Assembly (NCBI GenBank): GCA_024036415.1
Contig: JAMWET010003914.1
Span: forward strand, 528,001-592,000
DNA length: 64,000 bases
Reading direction: 5' to 3'
DNA from: Prochilodus magdalenae
Taxonomy: Eukaryota; Chordata; Actinopteri; Characiformes; Prochilodontidae
Below, piece after piece: positions 1-11,699 of the stretch. The notes under the pieces are model-generated. The model made no database searches. It was not told the DNA's origin and saw nothing but the letters and a program-made list of their open reading frames with translations. Each line of letters begins with the position of its first letter. Positions within the stretch are counted from its first letter, which is position 1. Made by a program: the position numbers and the translations under genes.

Positions 1-317
1 AACAACCTTGTAATTCTGAGAAGCGTATCCAGAACATTGTTATTTATTTATTTAGAACATGAGTCATTTTTACCACTGCCTGCTACACAAACCGCTGTGT
101 ATCCATTCATACAAAATTTTTGTACCCATAGTACCATGTTTCTCTCAGTTAACATGCCTAATTTTTAAAATGTGGTTTGTCTTTGTCAGAGTTTTTTCAG
201 CCTTTGCGAAATCACCAAAATGGTTTGCTAAATGTAAATGTTCCTTGGGAACAGTACCGCCATGCTGTACCACAAACTGAGGCACAGCACAACAAGGCCT
301 GGATGATGAATACAGAT

Positions 318-1562
318 CAAACAAAATGTACTGATTGTTGCTTTTAGCTTTTGTTAGGACAGAATAAGAGAGAGGCATTTTAAATTTAACACTTTAGGAT
401 AAATACATTTTAGTAGTGATGGGTTTGTCCATTTATTCTGTCTCTACTGTAAAAGATGTCAAATGTTGAAAGTGAGAAAACTTATCCTTGTTTAAAAGGT
501 ATGTCACAAGCCCAGGGACCAATGGTACACTCGAGTCGTAACCCACAAAAACTGTCTAGGGTTTCAATTAGGATCCTGCCCCTGACTGTGACGAAGACAC
601 ACTGCCCCTACGTGTTGCACTTTGTTGTGGCAGATGAACCCTGCATAGAGGTGTGTGTGGTTGGACCCAATGAGAGACTAACTCACCTGTCCGGGTCCTC
701 AAATCACCTTGGGGGTGGGCAGCTCAGTCCATGAGCCCATGGCCAGCCAGCTCAATCTAAGTTCATGGTAGTGTTCAGGTTTTTATCAGTTGATGGGAAG
801 GATGTCCACCAAAGGAAGAAAAGAGAGAGAGTCCCAAACTCGATCTTTGACGCCCTAAGGTTTCCCGTCGTTGCTCCAGCCACCATTTCCGGCTGAGCCC
901 ACAGTTTATAAGACCCCAGTGAATTGGCGCCCCCATGTGGTCCAACGTGATAATCAGTATCTCCCCCTAGCCAATAACTTTCCCTAACAGGTATGTGACC
1001 ATTTTCAGTTTCATGCCAGCAACATGTTTCAAAACAGTTGGGACCAGGTTCATGTTTACCATCGTGTTCATCAACTTTTATCAACACCCTGTAAATATTT
1101 GGGAACTTAGGATACCAGTTGCTGTAGTTTTGACAGGTTTGAAAAGTGTTTCCATTTTTGCTTGATATACGATTTTCAGGGTCTCCTGTGCAGTGATTTT
1201 CATATCATAATGTTCCAAATATTCTCTGTATGTTACAGATCTGGATTACAGTAGTCTGGATGGCAGCATATGTCGTTCATGAATTTTGCATTTTTGTTTG
1301 TTGGACCACAGGCCACTGTACCACTTCACCTCAGCCCATCTTGCATTAGCCTTAATCAGAGATAGCAGCTGCCTTTCTGTTTTTATACGGATCTTGTTTG
1401 CATGTTAGAGTTTTCAGGAGCATTTGTGGATTCTGTGCTGAGCTGTGTTTACAGACAGTGGTTTTAGTAAGTGTTCCTGAGTCCACACAGTGATTTCTAT
1501 TACAAAATCAAGTCTGTTTTAATGCAGTGCCGCCTAAAGATCACGATCATCCAATATTGGTT
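318..1562 (-). mobile_element. Decayed Tc1/mariner transposon, copy 1
   Basis: Read on the minus strand, this matches the fish Tc1 family that starts its transposase region near a GGCGGCACTGCATTAAA motif (about 1,530) and ends with text resembling a Tc1 3' end (about 1,080-990). The same unit recurs at 46,613-48,215, which defines its limits. No long frame survives. The segment with the second catalytic Asp (QDNAKPH in copy 2) is deleted near 1,250. A solo LTR at 502-989 splits the 3' end. This is a dead element. Confidence 0.7.
502..989 (-). mobile_element. Solo LTR of a Ty3/Gypsy-type element
   Basis: On the minus strand this 488-bp block starts TGTTAGGG and ends TTGTGACA, the usual TG...CA form. 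It is flanked by the 4-bp direct repeat GGTA (498-501 and 990-993). Almost the whole block is homologous to 55,027-55,510, which follows a Gypsy RNase H fragment and so identifies the LTR family. The related Tc1 copy at 46.6 kb lacks the block, so the insertion is confirmed by comparison. It probably formed by LTR-LTR recombination. Confidence 0.8.
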
Positions 1563-1753
1563 TATTTATTATTGGTTATTAGTTTGTTTATTATGTGAGA
1601 CTATGTGAGCATTCTGGGAGCTGGGGTTCTTGGTGGATGTGGCTCTCGGCTAGCACTACTGCTGTCCTCTACAGGTAGCAAGCGTTCTCTGCTAAGCAAA
1701 CCTTGTCTTTAGCTTGGGGGTTCTGCTGTTCTAACCGCAGAACCCTGAAGTCA

Positions 1754-2183
1754 GCCTTTTCCAAAGGCTCTTCTTTTTTGCCTTTTTCTGCTCCTTCTTT
1801 TTCCCTTATTGCACTCCGTCAACTTGTCCTCTTTGCCACGATTCTCTCTCCTGTCTGTGTCCTCCTTTTCTTTTCTGAACCTCTCGCTTTCATCTTGGAG
1901 CGCCATCTCCAGTCTATCCAGTCTCAGCTGGGTATTTTCCAGTTTCTCCCAGATTACTGAAGGGCTGCCTTCTTCTACGGCCTCCTTGTTTCCCTGATAA
2001 AACACTATCTTCTTCATAAGCTGCTTGGCACCGCTGTCTCTCAGCCAGTTCATCAGCCTCCATGTCTACACTCTGAGCATCTTCAATGCACTCTCTCTGT
2101 GTTCCAGCCATATTCATTATCTCATGTTTCCTGTTGTCCAAGACATTTCTGATCAGCTCCACATCAGCTGATTTGTGCTGCAT
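1754..2183 (-). pseudogene. Unrecognised coiled-coil ORF, frameshifted
   Basis: Two overlapping minus-strand frames both look protein-coding. The first runs from an ATG at 2,183 (MQHKSADVELIRNV) for about 45 credible residues. The second holds about 85 more residues, including a charged, heptad-like stretch (LENTQLRLDRLEMALQDESE) and a basic tail (RRSRKRQKRR). One indel near 2,060 would join them, so this copy is broken or the gene is spliced in an unseen way. A TATA-like motif and a CRE-like site lie upstream at 2,327-2,365. I do not recognise the family. A mobile-element structural protein or a young coiled-coil gene are both possible. Confidence 0.35.
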
Positions 2184-2326
2184 GAAAAATCAGCAGCATT
2201 TCTCAATGCTTCTAAAAAGTCAATTTTCTCTACAATGAATAGAGCTGGATAAACTCCACCTGCTTGTACTGCACTACACACTGCTGCAATGCTCAAGTGC
2301 AAGTGTGGGATTTGTAGGTGTGTCCC

Positions 2327-2365
2327 TATTTATAAACTTTTAAAGCTGCAGACGCGATGACATCA
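2327..2365 (-). promoter_or_regulatory. TATA box and CRE-like site
   Basis: On the minus strand TATAAATA (2,334-2,327) lies about 145 bp upstream of the ATG at 2,183. A TGATGTCA motif, matching the ATF/CREB consensus family, lies 24 bp further upstream (2,365-2,358). The spacing fits a real promoter for the coiled-coil ORF. The motifs are short and could be chance. Confidence 0.3.
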
Positions 2366-2430
2366 TATTGGCATGTCCCTACATACCCATTAATGGAGTT
2401 AATGACCTAATGGACAGAAGACAATGCAGG

Positions 2431-2454
2431 TAATAATAATAATAATAATAATAT
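2431..2454. repeat. (TAA)n microsatellite
   Basis: Trinucleotide TAA run inside AT-rich intergenic DNA. Confidence 0.85.
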
Positions 2455-2803
2455 TTTTAATAATAGTAACAGAAATAAATAAATAGTCATGGAAGACAAC
2501 AACAAAATAAGATTTATAATAATAGTATTAATTATAGAGGCCCATATAAGGAACTTATTTTCTGTTGTGTTTTAAAATAACATTCTAAAATCTAAAATAA
2601 AAAGTTTAATCACATAAATGTGAACAGATTCAGTTCATTTTATTCATTCTTTTCCTAGGAACGAGATGATCAGTTCACTGGATCGAATCGCTGATAATCC
2701 TTTTCTCCAGTCCCTACTTATACGGTCACTGTCAACTTGATCAGAAACCCGCTTCCACTCACTTCCCACTTCACTACAGTGGGGAACATCCAGGACCTTC
2801 TAG

Positions 2804-2804
2804 G

Positions 2805-2854
<50 letters not shown>
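2804..2854. repeat. (ATA)n microsatellite
   Basis: About 17 uninterrupted ATA/AAT units, the longest trinucleotide run in the window. Confidence 0.9.
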
Positions 2855-2858
<4 letters not shown>

Positions 2859-3549
2859 CAGATTCTGCAGGTGCTGTAGTTTTGCTAGTAAACTAGAGGG
2901 TTAAAAGTGGGAAAACTCTTCAGTAAGGGTCTTCTCTGTGGTATGTAGGTTGAAGGTTTAGTCACAGATATACAGACCCACTCCGCGCTGTCTGTTCTTC
3001 TCTACCTGAAGCGATACGTCTGAGAGTCTGGTGTGTTGGAGCACTCAAGATCTGACTCGATGAGTTGTTATTATAGGGGTCACTAGGCCAATTTTAAGGA
3101 AAGTTTAGTCCCCCAAATGTTATTTAGACCCCCTTTCCCAAATACATGCTATTTGAACTATTTGAAATCATTCAATCGACAGAGATAAAATTAGATTCTA
3201 GCCAAACTAAAAAGCTTCGCCATCCTTCTAAACAAGCCTCATGACCAGAGCGAAGTAAAACACCTAAAATTAGGTGAAATTTAGTAAACCTAAAATTAGA
3301 AAGACATTTCTCACATTAATATGTCTTGAACCTCTTTCCCCTTGAAGCTTGCTGAATTGGCCTGCGTGCACCCTTGGCTCCTCTTTAGTCACCTTGTGTG
3401 AAAAACTGTCACCATTATCTCCTCTGGGTCTAATGTTATGAGAAGAGTCCAGGGACCCCTCCAGACCATTCACATCTGAAGTAAGAACTGTATTGGTGGG
3501 CACTACATTACCCAGAGGGCTGTGCAGGAAAGAGGAGCAGGAAATTTTG

Positions 3550-5420
3550 AAATTTTAATTTAGAAAATGGTTTATATGGCTCTTGTAGATTTTTCCAAAC
3601 AACTTCACAATACTGCCTGGTAGCCACTTAACACTTTCCCATGTGGTTTCGAACCAATACCTGCTGCTTTGGTAGAAAGTGTTTCAAACTACCAGCCTGT
3701 TTTTCCTGCTTGGCATCCTGCTTCTGCTGCATAAGCCCAGTAAAAGTAAAAATTAGGTTTTATGAGAGACAACCTGGTTTTAAATTTCCGTTGGAAAAGC
3801 TTTATTGGAGATTTTCTTTTCAATTTTGGACTAAACATTCTGCAGCCCCATTTGAAGCAGGATAATATGCAGAGATCCTACTATGTATTACCCCATTTTT
3901 GTGCAAGAAATATCTGAAATTCTCTTGAAGTAAATAGGGGGCCATTATCTGACACTACTTCTTCCAGAAGACCTCAAGTAGCCCCAAGTCCCCTCTTAGT
4001 ACCTTTATGGTCTTATTTGCTGTGGTACTAGACATTAACGCAAATTCAGGCCAATGAGAGTAACTGTCTATGACAAAAAGGAAATAAAAAAAATATGGTT
4101 TAAGCTTTTCCTCAGTTACCTGTTTAGGGCAGCCATTTAAGGTAAAATGTTTTACCCTTTGTAACACAGGATCGCGTCTGGTCCTTCTAGCAATCTCTAC
4201 TGAGGAGATGGGCACTATGTCCAAAAAAGACACCCTAAAATTTGGATTTCACTCAGGACCCTCAATGTTTAGGGGTAATTGAGATACCAATGCCATGTTG
4301 CAGGGAAGGTTTGTATTGTTTATCATAGTAATTTGAGAATCAGTAACCACCTTTGGGGTCTAGCGGCAGCTAAAGTAGGAACTCCTGTTTTTGGTCCCAG
4401 GATTTTCACCAAAGGTTTGTGGTCTGTGAGCAATGTGAGACACACCTTTGTTTTCTTTGTCTCTATGCAACAGCTCGGTTAGTGGTTTATTCAGTAGACA
4501 GGTTTGGTATAAACTTACCATAATAACTGAGCATTGCCAGAAAAGATCTTATCTCTGACGCATTTTTGGGCATCAGCGCTTTTTCAATTGCCCCCAATAT
4601 TTCCTTCATAGGATGTGTAATCCCCATGAGTCTATGACATGACCGAGATGTGTGACAAATGAACATTTCTCTTCATTCACCCGTAACCCGCGATCTTCCA
4701 ACCTTAGAAGTGCCTTTTTCAAATTACTTAAATGCTCATGTGTGTCAAGTAATCAAAATATTGTCCAAAATATTGGCCAGTTGCACAAATATAATCCGCG
4801 CTGTGTGTTAGTTGTGAGAAATGGTTTGCTTTTTTTTTTTATCCAATGGCAACTGCGCATATGCTTGAGTCAAATCTAGCTTAGAAAATTGTTGTTGTTT
4901 TTTTGTCCCTTTGTAGCAACCTGCCACATCGCGGTTCCTTGAACTGATGTCTCACTCTCGTCAATGAAGTTTACTTCCAAACTACTTCGTGACTGAGAGC
5001 TGCGGGCCACTAAACCGACAGAATGCTGAATGCTGCCGAGAACCCTTGAGGGTGCCGTGAAACTCAGTGCGTCTGCTTTTGCATGCTCGCTCTTAATGTC
5101 TTGTTTTACCACATCCATGACATTGAAAATTTTTAAACCTACCAAACCAGACACATGTCCTCTTTATGGCATTGGTGGCACTTGTTGGTAACATGGCTCA
5201 CTCCTCTTAGTTCAGGTTTCGAAGTTCTGGGGACTGGTTGTTTTATTCTCCACAGACTAACATGGTCTGTGCGCAGATGGGGCAGTGGCGAACCTTGGTC
5301 CTTGATCAGCGCAAAAGTTTTTTTGCCCCAACAACTCACAAAATTTGCTGACCATCTGAGAAAACCCCAAAAGGCCACAAACCATACAAGAGAGCCTCTT
5401 TTCTTTTTATCCAACTATAT
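3550..5420 (-). mobile_element. Decayed Ty3/Gypsy retrotransposon gag-pol
   Basis: Reading down the minus strand, recognisable pieces come in Gypsy order. First is a zinc-knuckle-like CHQCHKEDMC (about 5,160). Next is a protease-like stretch with EVNFIDES (about 4,960), then a reverse transcriptase relic at about 4,880-4,400. Last is the integrase linker and core at about 4,230-3,550 (RRDPVLQRVKHF, FVIDSYSHWPEFAL). Stops and frameshifts occur in every domain and the RNase H part is missing or unrecognisable. No LTRs were found at either end. The longest clean piece is the 92-codon integrase linker ORF at 3,955-4,233. The copy is non-functional and only described here. Confidence 0.75.
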
Positions 5421-5459
5421 CACTGCGATGCGCGCTACTTTTGCTGCAAAATAAAAACT

Positions 5460-6090
5460 TGACACACAACTTGGTTCTAATTCCACATCAAAACAAAAGG
5501 TGAAAGCATAGTATAGCTTGGTTGCCAAATCTTTAGCTTATGGGCACAAACATTCTGGATAGTTTTGCAGCCAGCACCATAAGCTTTTTAAAAAAAATAT
5601 TATTTCGGTTTATGTTTATCAGTTCTTATTTAATAGGACTCCTTACTCCATAAATTATTTTACCCTTTAATGGTGTAAACGTATCCTAAGACAATAACAG
5701 ATGAACAAAGTGTGTGTGAGAGAGTATGAATCAGAATTTTACATTTTTATAAAATGTGCTTTACATTTGCCCAAAACCTGCTTTTTCCCTTTATACCTTT
5801 TTGGACAAAGAATGCAAAGCTTACACAGGCAGCAACAGCTGAAGTAGAAAATCTGAAGATTACCCTTAGACAAAAAAAGGCCCTGGCATCCACACAATTT
5901 TCTAAACATACATTAATGCGTTTGACACCGATATTGACATGTTTGAGCAGAAAAGTTCAGAACTTCATTAAAATAACCCCAACCGTAACCCTAGCACTCT
6001 TTAAATACATTCATCATTAGTGTAGATGTGAGTACACATTAGTGGCATATTAAAGTTTAGTATACTAGAGTCTACTTTTTTCACAAGGGC
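5460..6090. other. Non-coding stretch
   Basis: AT-rich sequence with no recognisable gene or repeat. A short frame at 5,754-6,020 has no domain and ordinary base composition. Confidence 0.5.
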
Positions 6091-6104
6091 AAGCAGGCCA
6101 GGTG

Positions 6105-6520
6105 CTGCGGTGTTACACCCGAGGTCATTTGCGTTCCCTTTTTCTCTGTACCTGTCTGGGCAGACTGTGTGACCGGGACTGCGTCCAGTTTCTGCTTCTG
6201 CTCCAACTTTGCTTCCTGCCCTAGCACTTCACCCCACCCCTGCCCCACTCTGACCATCCCAACTTTTGACTCCTCTTCAGCCAGGCCAGGAAGGAAAGGT
6301 CTAGAGTCGGACCACAGAGTGGAGAAGGAGGAAAGCACCAGGTTCACACGTTTGCCAACATCCAGTACAATTGCACTCAGTGTGGGCAGCCGAACATCAG
6401 GGAGTTTGGGCATAGCAGGGTGGGAAACAAGTTTTTCTATGCCACGGCAGAAGGGAAGAGTGTAGAGGAGTGGTGGGCTGAGGACAAAAGCCAGAGGACA
6501 AAGTCCTTCTATTGGACAGT
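6105..6520 (+). pseudogene. Gene A family, terminal exon relic (zinc ribbon)
   Basis: Nucleotide similarity is obvious to 26,836-27,080 and 34,185-34,430, including the SQARGERSG-equivalent segment and the inferred zinc ribbon. In one frame near 6,355-6,500 it reads CTQCGQPNIREFGHSRV and then ATAEGKSVEEWWAE. This matches the ribbon layout seen at 34.3 kb (C-x2-C-x-Q-P...GH...EGKT/SVEEW). The second metal-binding pair is weakened: FFYAT replaces FFCAT. Only this 3' exon is present, 19 kb from the other copies, so it is an isolated fragment. Confidence 0.6.
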
Positions 6521-6539
6521 GGGTCAGCCTAACCATAGA

Positions 6540-9500
6540 TCTTTTTCCTAATTGACCCTAATTGAGCCCAATTGACTGCTGTCTGTAATGACCCCTTTAC
6601 ATTACATTACAATTCACCCCATTTATTTTCTTTAATTATTTACATTATTTTTTGTATACATGATAGATGATGATAGATCAGTTTATTAATCCCAGAGGGA
6701 GTCACATATTGCAGCAGCCCAAGTGCAGTAAAGAACAATAATGTATAATGGTATGCAATGAAAATAAAGTGACAATGTTAAGTGAAGTATACAGCTTTCA
6801 AAGTATTATTACCCTGGAGAGTGTACGTACAATAATAAAAGCACAGAACATAAATATTATGCAGGAGAACAGTGCAGCTGTGTATTTCCACATTCACAAG
6901 TCATCCAAAACCGTCCAATCAGAAAGCCGGATGACAGTAACGGGTAGCTGTATACTGTAAACAACAGTACAGAAGGTATTATAAATCAGCGTGCAAAAAC
7001 TTATAGGGCATAGACAAAAGTGGCAGTGCACAGTGCTATGAGTATGGAAAAGTGTAATCTTCCCTGCAAATGTGTTTCGCTTAATGAAGGGAACAATGGA
7101 TCTTCCCTTAAAGGTTTTGTAGCCTTTTCCTGCTTCATGTGTTACTGTAACATGGTAGTGTTTGTCTATAATTGTGATTCTGACTGTAACAATCAGACCG
7201 TATATTATTAGTAATCAATGCAGAAATATGAGTAATTCCAAAGGGCTCGCTCACTTTTTCTTTCAATTGTATAACCAAATAATTCTAATCCCAACTGCTG
7301 AGTCTAGTAGTATTTTAAATCTACTGTTTTGTTGTATAAACTCTACATACTGAATGAAAGGAACCAAATTAACCATTTGTTGTAAATGCTATGCTGATGA
7401 CTTTGTCGGGGGTAACACAAACTACTACATGTTGTTTAAAAAGGCCAATAATATTTAATAATATTTAGTTGTTTATTTTTTTTTTTAATGCAGGACAGCA
7501 TTCATTTACAAATACATTCATGTTTTGCCTTCCACAAAATATTACTCACATGTGTTTTGCTTGGATAATTAACATGAACAGTGCTTTCGCCTGCAATTTT
7601 TTGGTGCCATATCGATTCCAAAGATGGCAAAAAGCATCTTTGATAGATTAGTTAAATTTAGCTTAGTGTAATATAATCAAGAAAGAACAGTGTTAAGAAT
7701 CTGTCACCGTTGCAGCCTAGCTTTTGGAATGCATATAGCGAACAGCATGTCCTCCATTTGTGAATATGACCAGTAATTAGAAATTTGTTATGGAAAACCT
7801 TTGAGTAATCACCTTAGCATGGAAAAGTAGCATGATGAAAAATGTTTATTTGCTGCTCAGCTGCTTTTGTTGCATTCTGTTTTATTCTTCATGTTGACAC
7901 TACTGCACACAGGCCTTAAATCAATAAACTCATTCAGTTCCGTGTATGACACAGCTTGTTATACAAGATAATACAAGTCATTTAACAAAAGGTGAAAAAG
8001 GTTTTTAAGATGGATGACATTCCCTTGAGGCTTACCACTTGTTTTCATCACAGTGCTGGCAGTCAAAAAAAATAGTTTTAGATCCGTCTTAGTTGCATAA
8101 CTGGTCAAGGGCTAGGGTGATGAAGCTGGGTGAGATTTGGTTGGGGCTGCATGCTTGGTTAGCCAAATTTATTTTAAGAAGTCCAGTGCTGTGACAAGTG
8201 GGGGTTAAAGGATAAAAAGAAAGACAGGGCTTGGACAAGAAAACCTATTTAGTGAACTCACTGGTACCAATATAAAAAAAAGGTCAGACAAACACCAAAA
8301 AAAGACAAGAGAATCATAAGGGCATGCTGTTGTACTTGTTTCAAACATCAGATTCCTTATCCTTTCATACGTTTTTCACTGATCAACAAATAATTTGCAA
8401 AAGATTACCTAATACATAGAAAGGAGGCACTCCTGGCTGTTTTCAAAACCTGTCATTTGTAAGCAGATTCATCAACTGGTAGTCAAAAATAGTGTTAAAG
8501 GCCAGAAAGTAGATGTAATTTTGTCTAAATACTACATCATAAACAAATTACATGTGATCATTACTAAAGCCTATGTTTAGTTCCAGCCAATTATGCCATG
8601 GCAAATACTGTAAGAGAGGAATCCAGTCATAGATCAGCATTTCTACTCCAAAAGGCTTTGGGTCATACCTTGTTTACATCTACACCTTACATTTCTTGTT
8701 TTGTGACTTGATGGGCGAGTCTTTGAGAAACATCAAGGGCAGAAGGGAAAATGGCAGAACGGTGTGTGCGTGTGAATTCTTCTTAGAACCATGTATTTAA
8801 TTATCATTCAGCCCATGTATAAACACACTGAATCTGCCATTGTCAAATCAATATGATTTTTGGGACACTTATTTGTGTCTTCACAGTCTGATATCCAATA
8901 TGCAGCAATGTAGCTCAGTTTGAACAGCCAGCTTGGAATTCACTTTTCACGGCAAGACAGCTTCACACTGGTCATAACACACTGTGTTCAAAGAGATTTC
9001 ATAAGAAATGGCCAAATGTGGCATGAACAAGGCTGCAGCGTCAAGGAAAAGAAAAGAAGAAAGCAAATTTACATAAACCAAAAGATGGCCAAACAATATG
9101 CCCTTTTACAGTGAGCTTGAACATGTTCTCAGTGGTAAACTGACACCTGTGGAAGTGAACCTGCACCATCAGCAGTTATTGTTTAGCTCTGGATGAATGG
9201 CATTTTAAGAATTTTCTTTTGCGCATGTGGGAATGTTTAGAAGCATGATCTGTTCAGGTTGATGTTGGATCACAGATAATGTAAACTGCCTAACAAGAGA
9301 ACTGGATTTGGTTCACTTGTGTGAATGTAGCCTTACATGTGTTTCTCTACTCTATCATAGACATCCACTCTGTAAGGGTTTATTGATGGGCTGACCCATT
9401 TATTCAGGTGTGTTGGGTGCAAGGAAAACAACACAATGTATAAGGAACAGAAATGGGAAACACTGATCTAGGCACATTAATGTATTTTCTGGTAGATTTG

Positions 9501-11030
9501 AAGCGAGGTATGATATGAAGAGAGGTGTGTTTGTTTCAATTCCAGTGATGACAGTGCAGTTAGAAACAATGTACACGAGAAGGACATTCACAATGTGGCG
9601 TTTATGTTTATAGTATAAGCTTACGAATATAATTTTTACAAAAGCAAGCTTGCATCTATCAGCTTAATACTAAAAACTTATTATGACTGGTGCAATTGTG
9701 AAAAAGATGTAGGGACAAACTGAAATCACTGAGGGCGCAGGGAGGAAGAAAAAAAAAAAAGGCCACATAACTGCGTAGAGATAAGTGTACTATGATATGT
9801 GGGTGGATATGACACTTGAGATCATAAAGTAATGTGTCTTTTTTATGTCAGTTCAAAGTCATCTAATGCAGGGCTATTATGAAAGGTTGCTATTGTTACC
9901 AAAACAGCACTGTCATAGGAGGATGTATGTCAGTTCCCTAGCCGCTCCCTACAAGAGAAAAACAAACATCAGGGAAGCTCTTAACTTAAGGAGCACTTTC
10001 AGCTTTCAATATGAGGCACGGCTGACTAAACCTACAGTCAGGCACCTTAACAAGATTTTTATGATTTCTGTAATATCTGCATGTATACAAATCCATCTGA
10101 ATGACAGAAATAGGTAGTCCATGAATGATAGACTACAGTTAAAGCAGCTCAGGTAAGTTTTTTTTCTGTGTTCATTTAAACCTTGAATAGATTCTCAAGA
10201 TATGCCAATCATTATTGAATTTGTTACAAATGCCAGAAGTGTACAGGTCAAATGTGTAAGTACTATGTTGTTTGAACCCTGAGTTAACAACACACAATCT
10301 CTCTTTTGTGTTTATTATGCGGATGTTATGTCTGGCGTACTCTGTTTCAGTAGATCTTAACTCCAGTACTTAAATATCCCCAGAAAAAAACATACAACAA
10401 AGCAGACGGCATATCAACTATATCAACTACTAAAATTGCCAGCAGAAGTCAACAAGATCATGTCTTAATGTTCCATGCGATCAACACTGTTCCATGCAAT
10501 ATACACATTTATTTAGATTAAGTTTTGGAATATTTACATCGTCAAAATTGTTCTTGTCATTGTGGGAACGCCCACATTGAGACAGGATTGAACTGTGTAC
10601 TGTAGTTGTATTGATTTAAGAAGACCGGTACACAGTGCAACCAGTGTAACGCATCACCTTTTTATTGTATTTCTATAATACAATTGTATTTCTCTTTCTA
10701 AGTAATATACTTTAGAAATGAATGCTGAAATCATGAGTTGAGAATGCTAAGATGAGTTAAGGAATTATTGCTGCATCCCAAAATATGTGTGTGTGGTTTG
10801 GGCTGCAGCATTAGCCACTCATTAGCTGCTAATCTCCCAGTGAAACATATTTATTGGTTAAGCTTGATATTTGCCAAAATATTTTTATGATTCTGTGTTT
10901 GAGGGGCTTCAATGGTACTGCAACACTATTTAAGGTAGAACAAAATATTTGAGTATTTTTTAAACGCCTTAGCAGTTTTGGCCACTGCTTTTATTAATTT
11001 ACAGTAATTTACAAATACAGGAAGACCCGT
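6540..11030. other. Non-coding intergenic DNA
   Basis: No gene, RNA or classifiable repeat could be recognised on either strand over this 4.5 kb. The longest frames are under 95 codons and lack domains. A canonical splice-donor-like AG|GTAAGT lies at 10,151-10,158 and could belong to an upstream non-coding exon of SAMD9L, but nothing independent supports that. Confidence 0.5.
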
Positions 11031-11039
11031 GCTGTCACT

Positions 11040-11325
11040 GCACAGTTCTGACACACTTTACTACCTCTGTGCTGTGTTTCATGTTTTATGTGCAATGTAT
11101 ACTGTCTGCATGTAACTTCTAGGCACCTTATTACTAGTACCTACCTGTTAAATATCTATGCACCTTACAGTCATGTTGCACTTTCTGCAGTCTGTTCTGT
11201 ACTGTATTGTTTTTTGCTCTCGTTTTGTTTCATGTGGTACCCTTTGTTTCATGTGGTAGATTTCATTTTACTGTGTACTTGTACAGAACTGTAATGACAA
11301 TAAAAGCCACTTGACTTAATTTTTT
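11040..11325 (+). repeat. LINE 3'-UTR-like tail
   Basis: The block ends with TGTAATGACAATAAAAGCC followed by ACTTGACTTAA, the kind of AATAAA-plus-short-repeat tail found at 3' ends of fish non-LTR retrotransposons. The text upstream (TTGCACTTTCTGCAGTCTG, CTGTACTGTATTG) has the repetitive style of such UTRs. No reverse-transcriptase coding sequence remains, so it is heavily 5'-truncated. A similar tail occurs at 54,182-54,585. Confidence 0.5.
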
Positions 11326-11652
11326 TATCTGGGTCAAATACTCCTAGAGCCCAATGGTCACTTTTTGACTTTCTTCAAAGCCACTAATGCATTACTTGGA
11401 ATATTTTCTAAAGGTGGACCAAATACAGTACCTAAGTGCTTTTACATTTTACATTTGCGTTAAATACAGATGCACCTGGTTCAAGGAGCTCATGCTGACG
11501 TGACAGAATGAAATTAAATGAGTAATGGGTAAGCCCTTTCTAAATATATAGCTTTGTCATGCGTCAGTCATATTCAATATTTAGTACATTACATGGTATC
11601 CAGGTAATGAAATATAATCTATATCTATAATCTATATATAAGGTATATAATG

Positions 11653-11688
<36 letters not shown>
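11653..11688. repeat. (TATC)n microsatellite
   Basis: About nine TATC/ATCT units following an AT-rich block. Confidence 0.9.
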
Positions 11689-11699
11689 AATGTTTTCTT

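Noticed and set aside
6169..6536. Long frames on both strands as a protein-coding gene
   Set aside because: They are shifted or antisense readings of the gene A exon c relic; the ribbon lies in a third frame.
9997..10007. TTTCAGCTTTC as an interferon-response element for SAMD9L
   Set aside because: The spacing is three bases and not two as in the ISRE consensus, it is 4.9 kb from the coding exon, and no transcription start is known.
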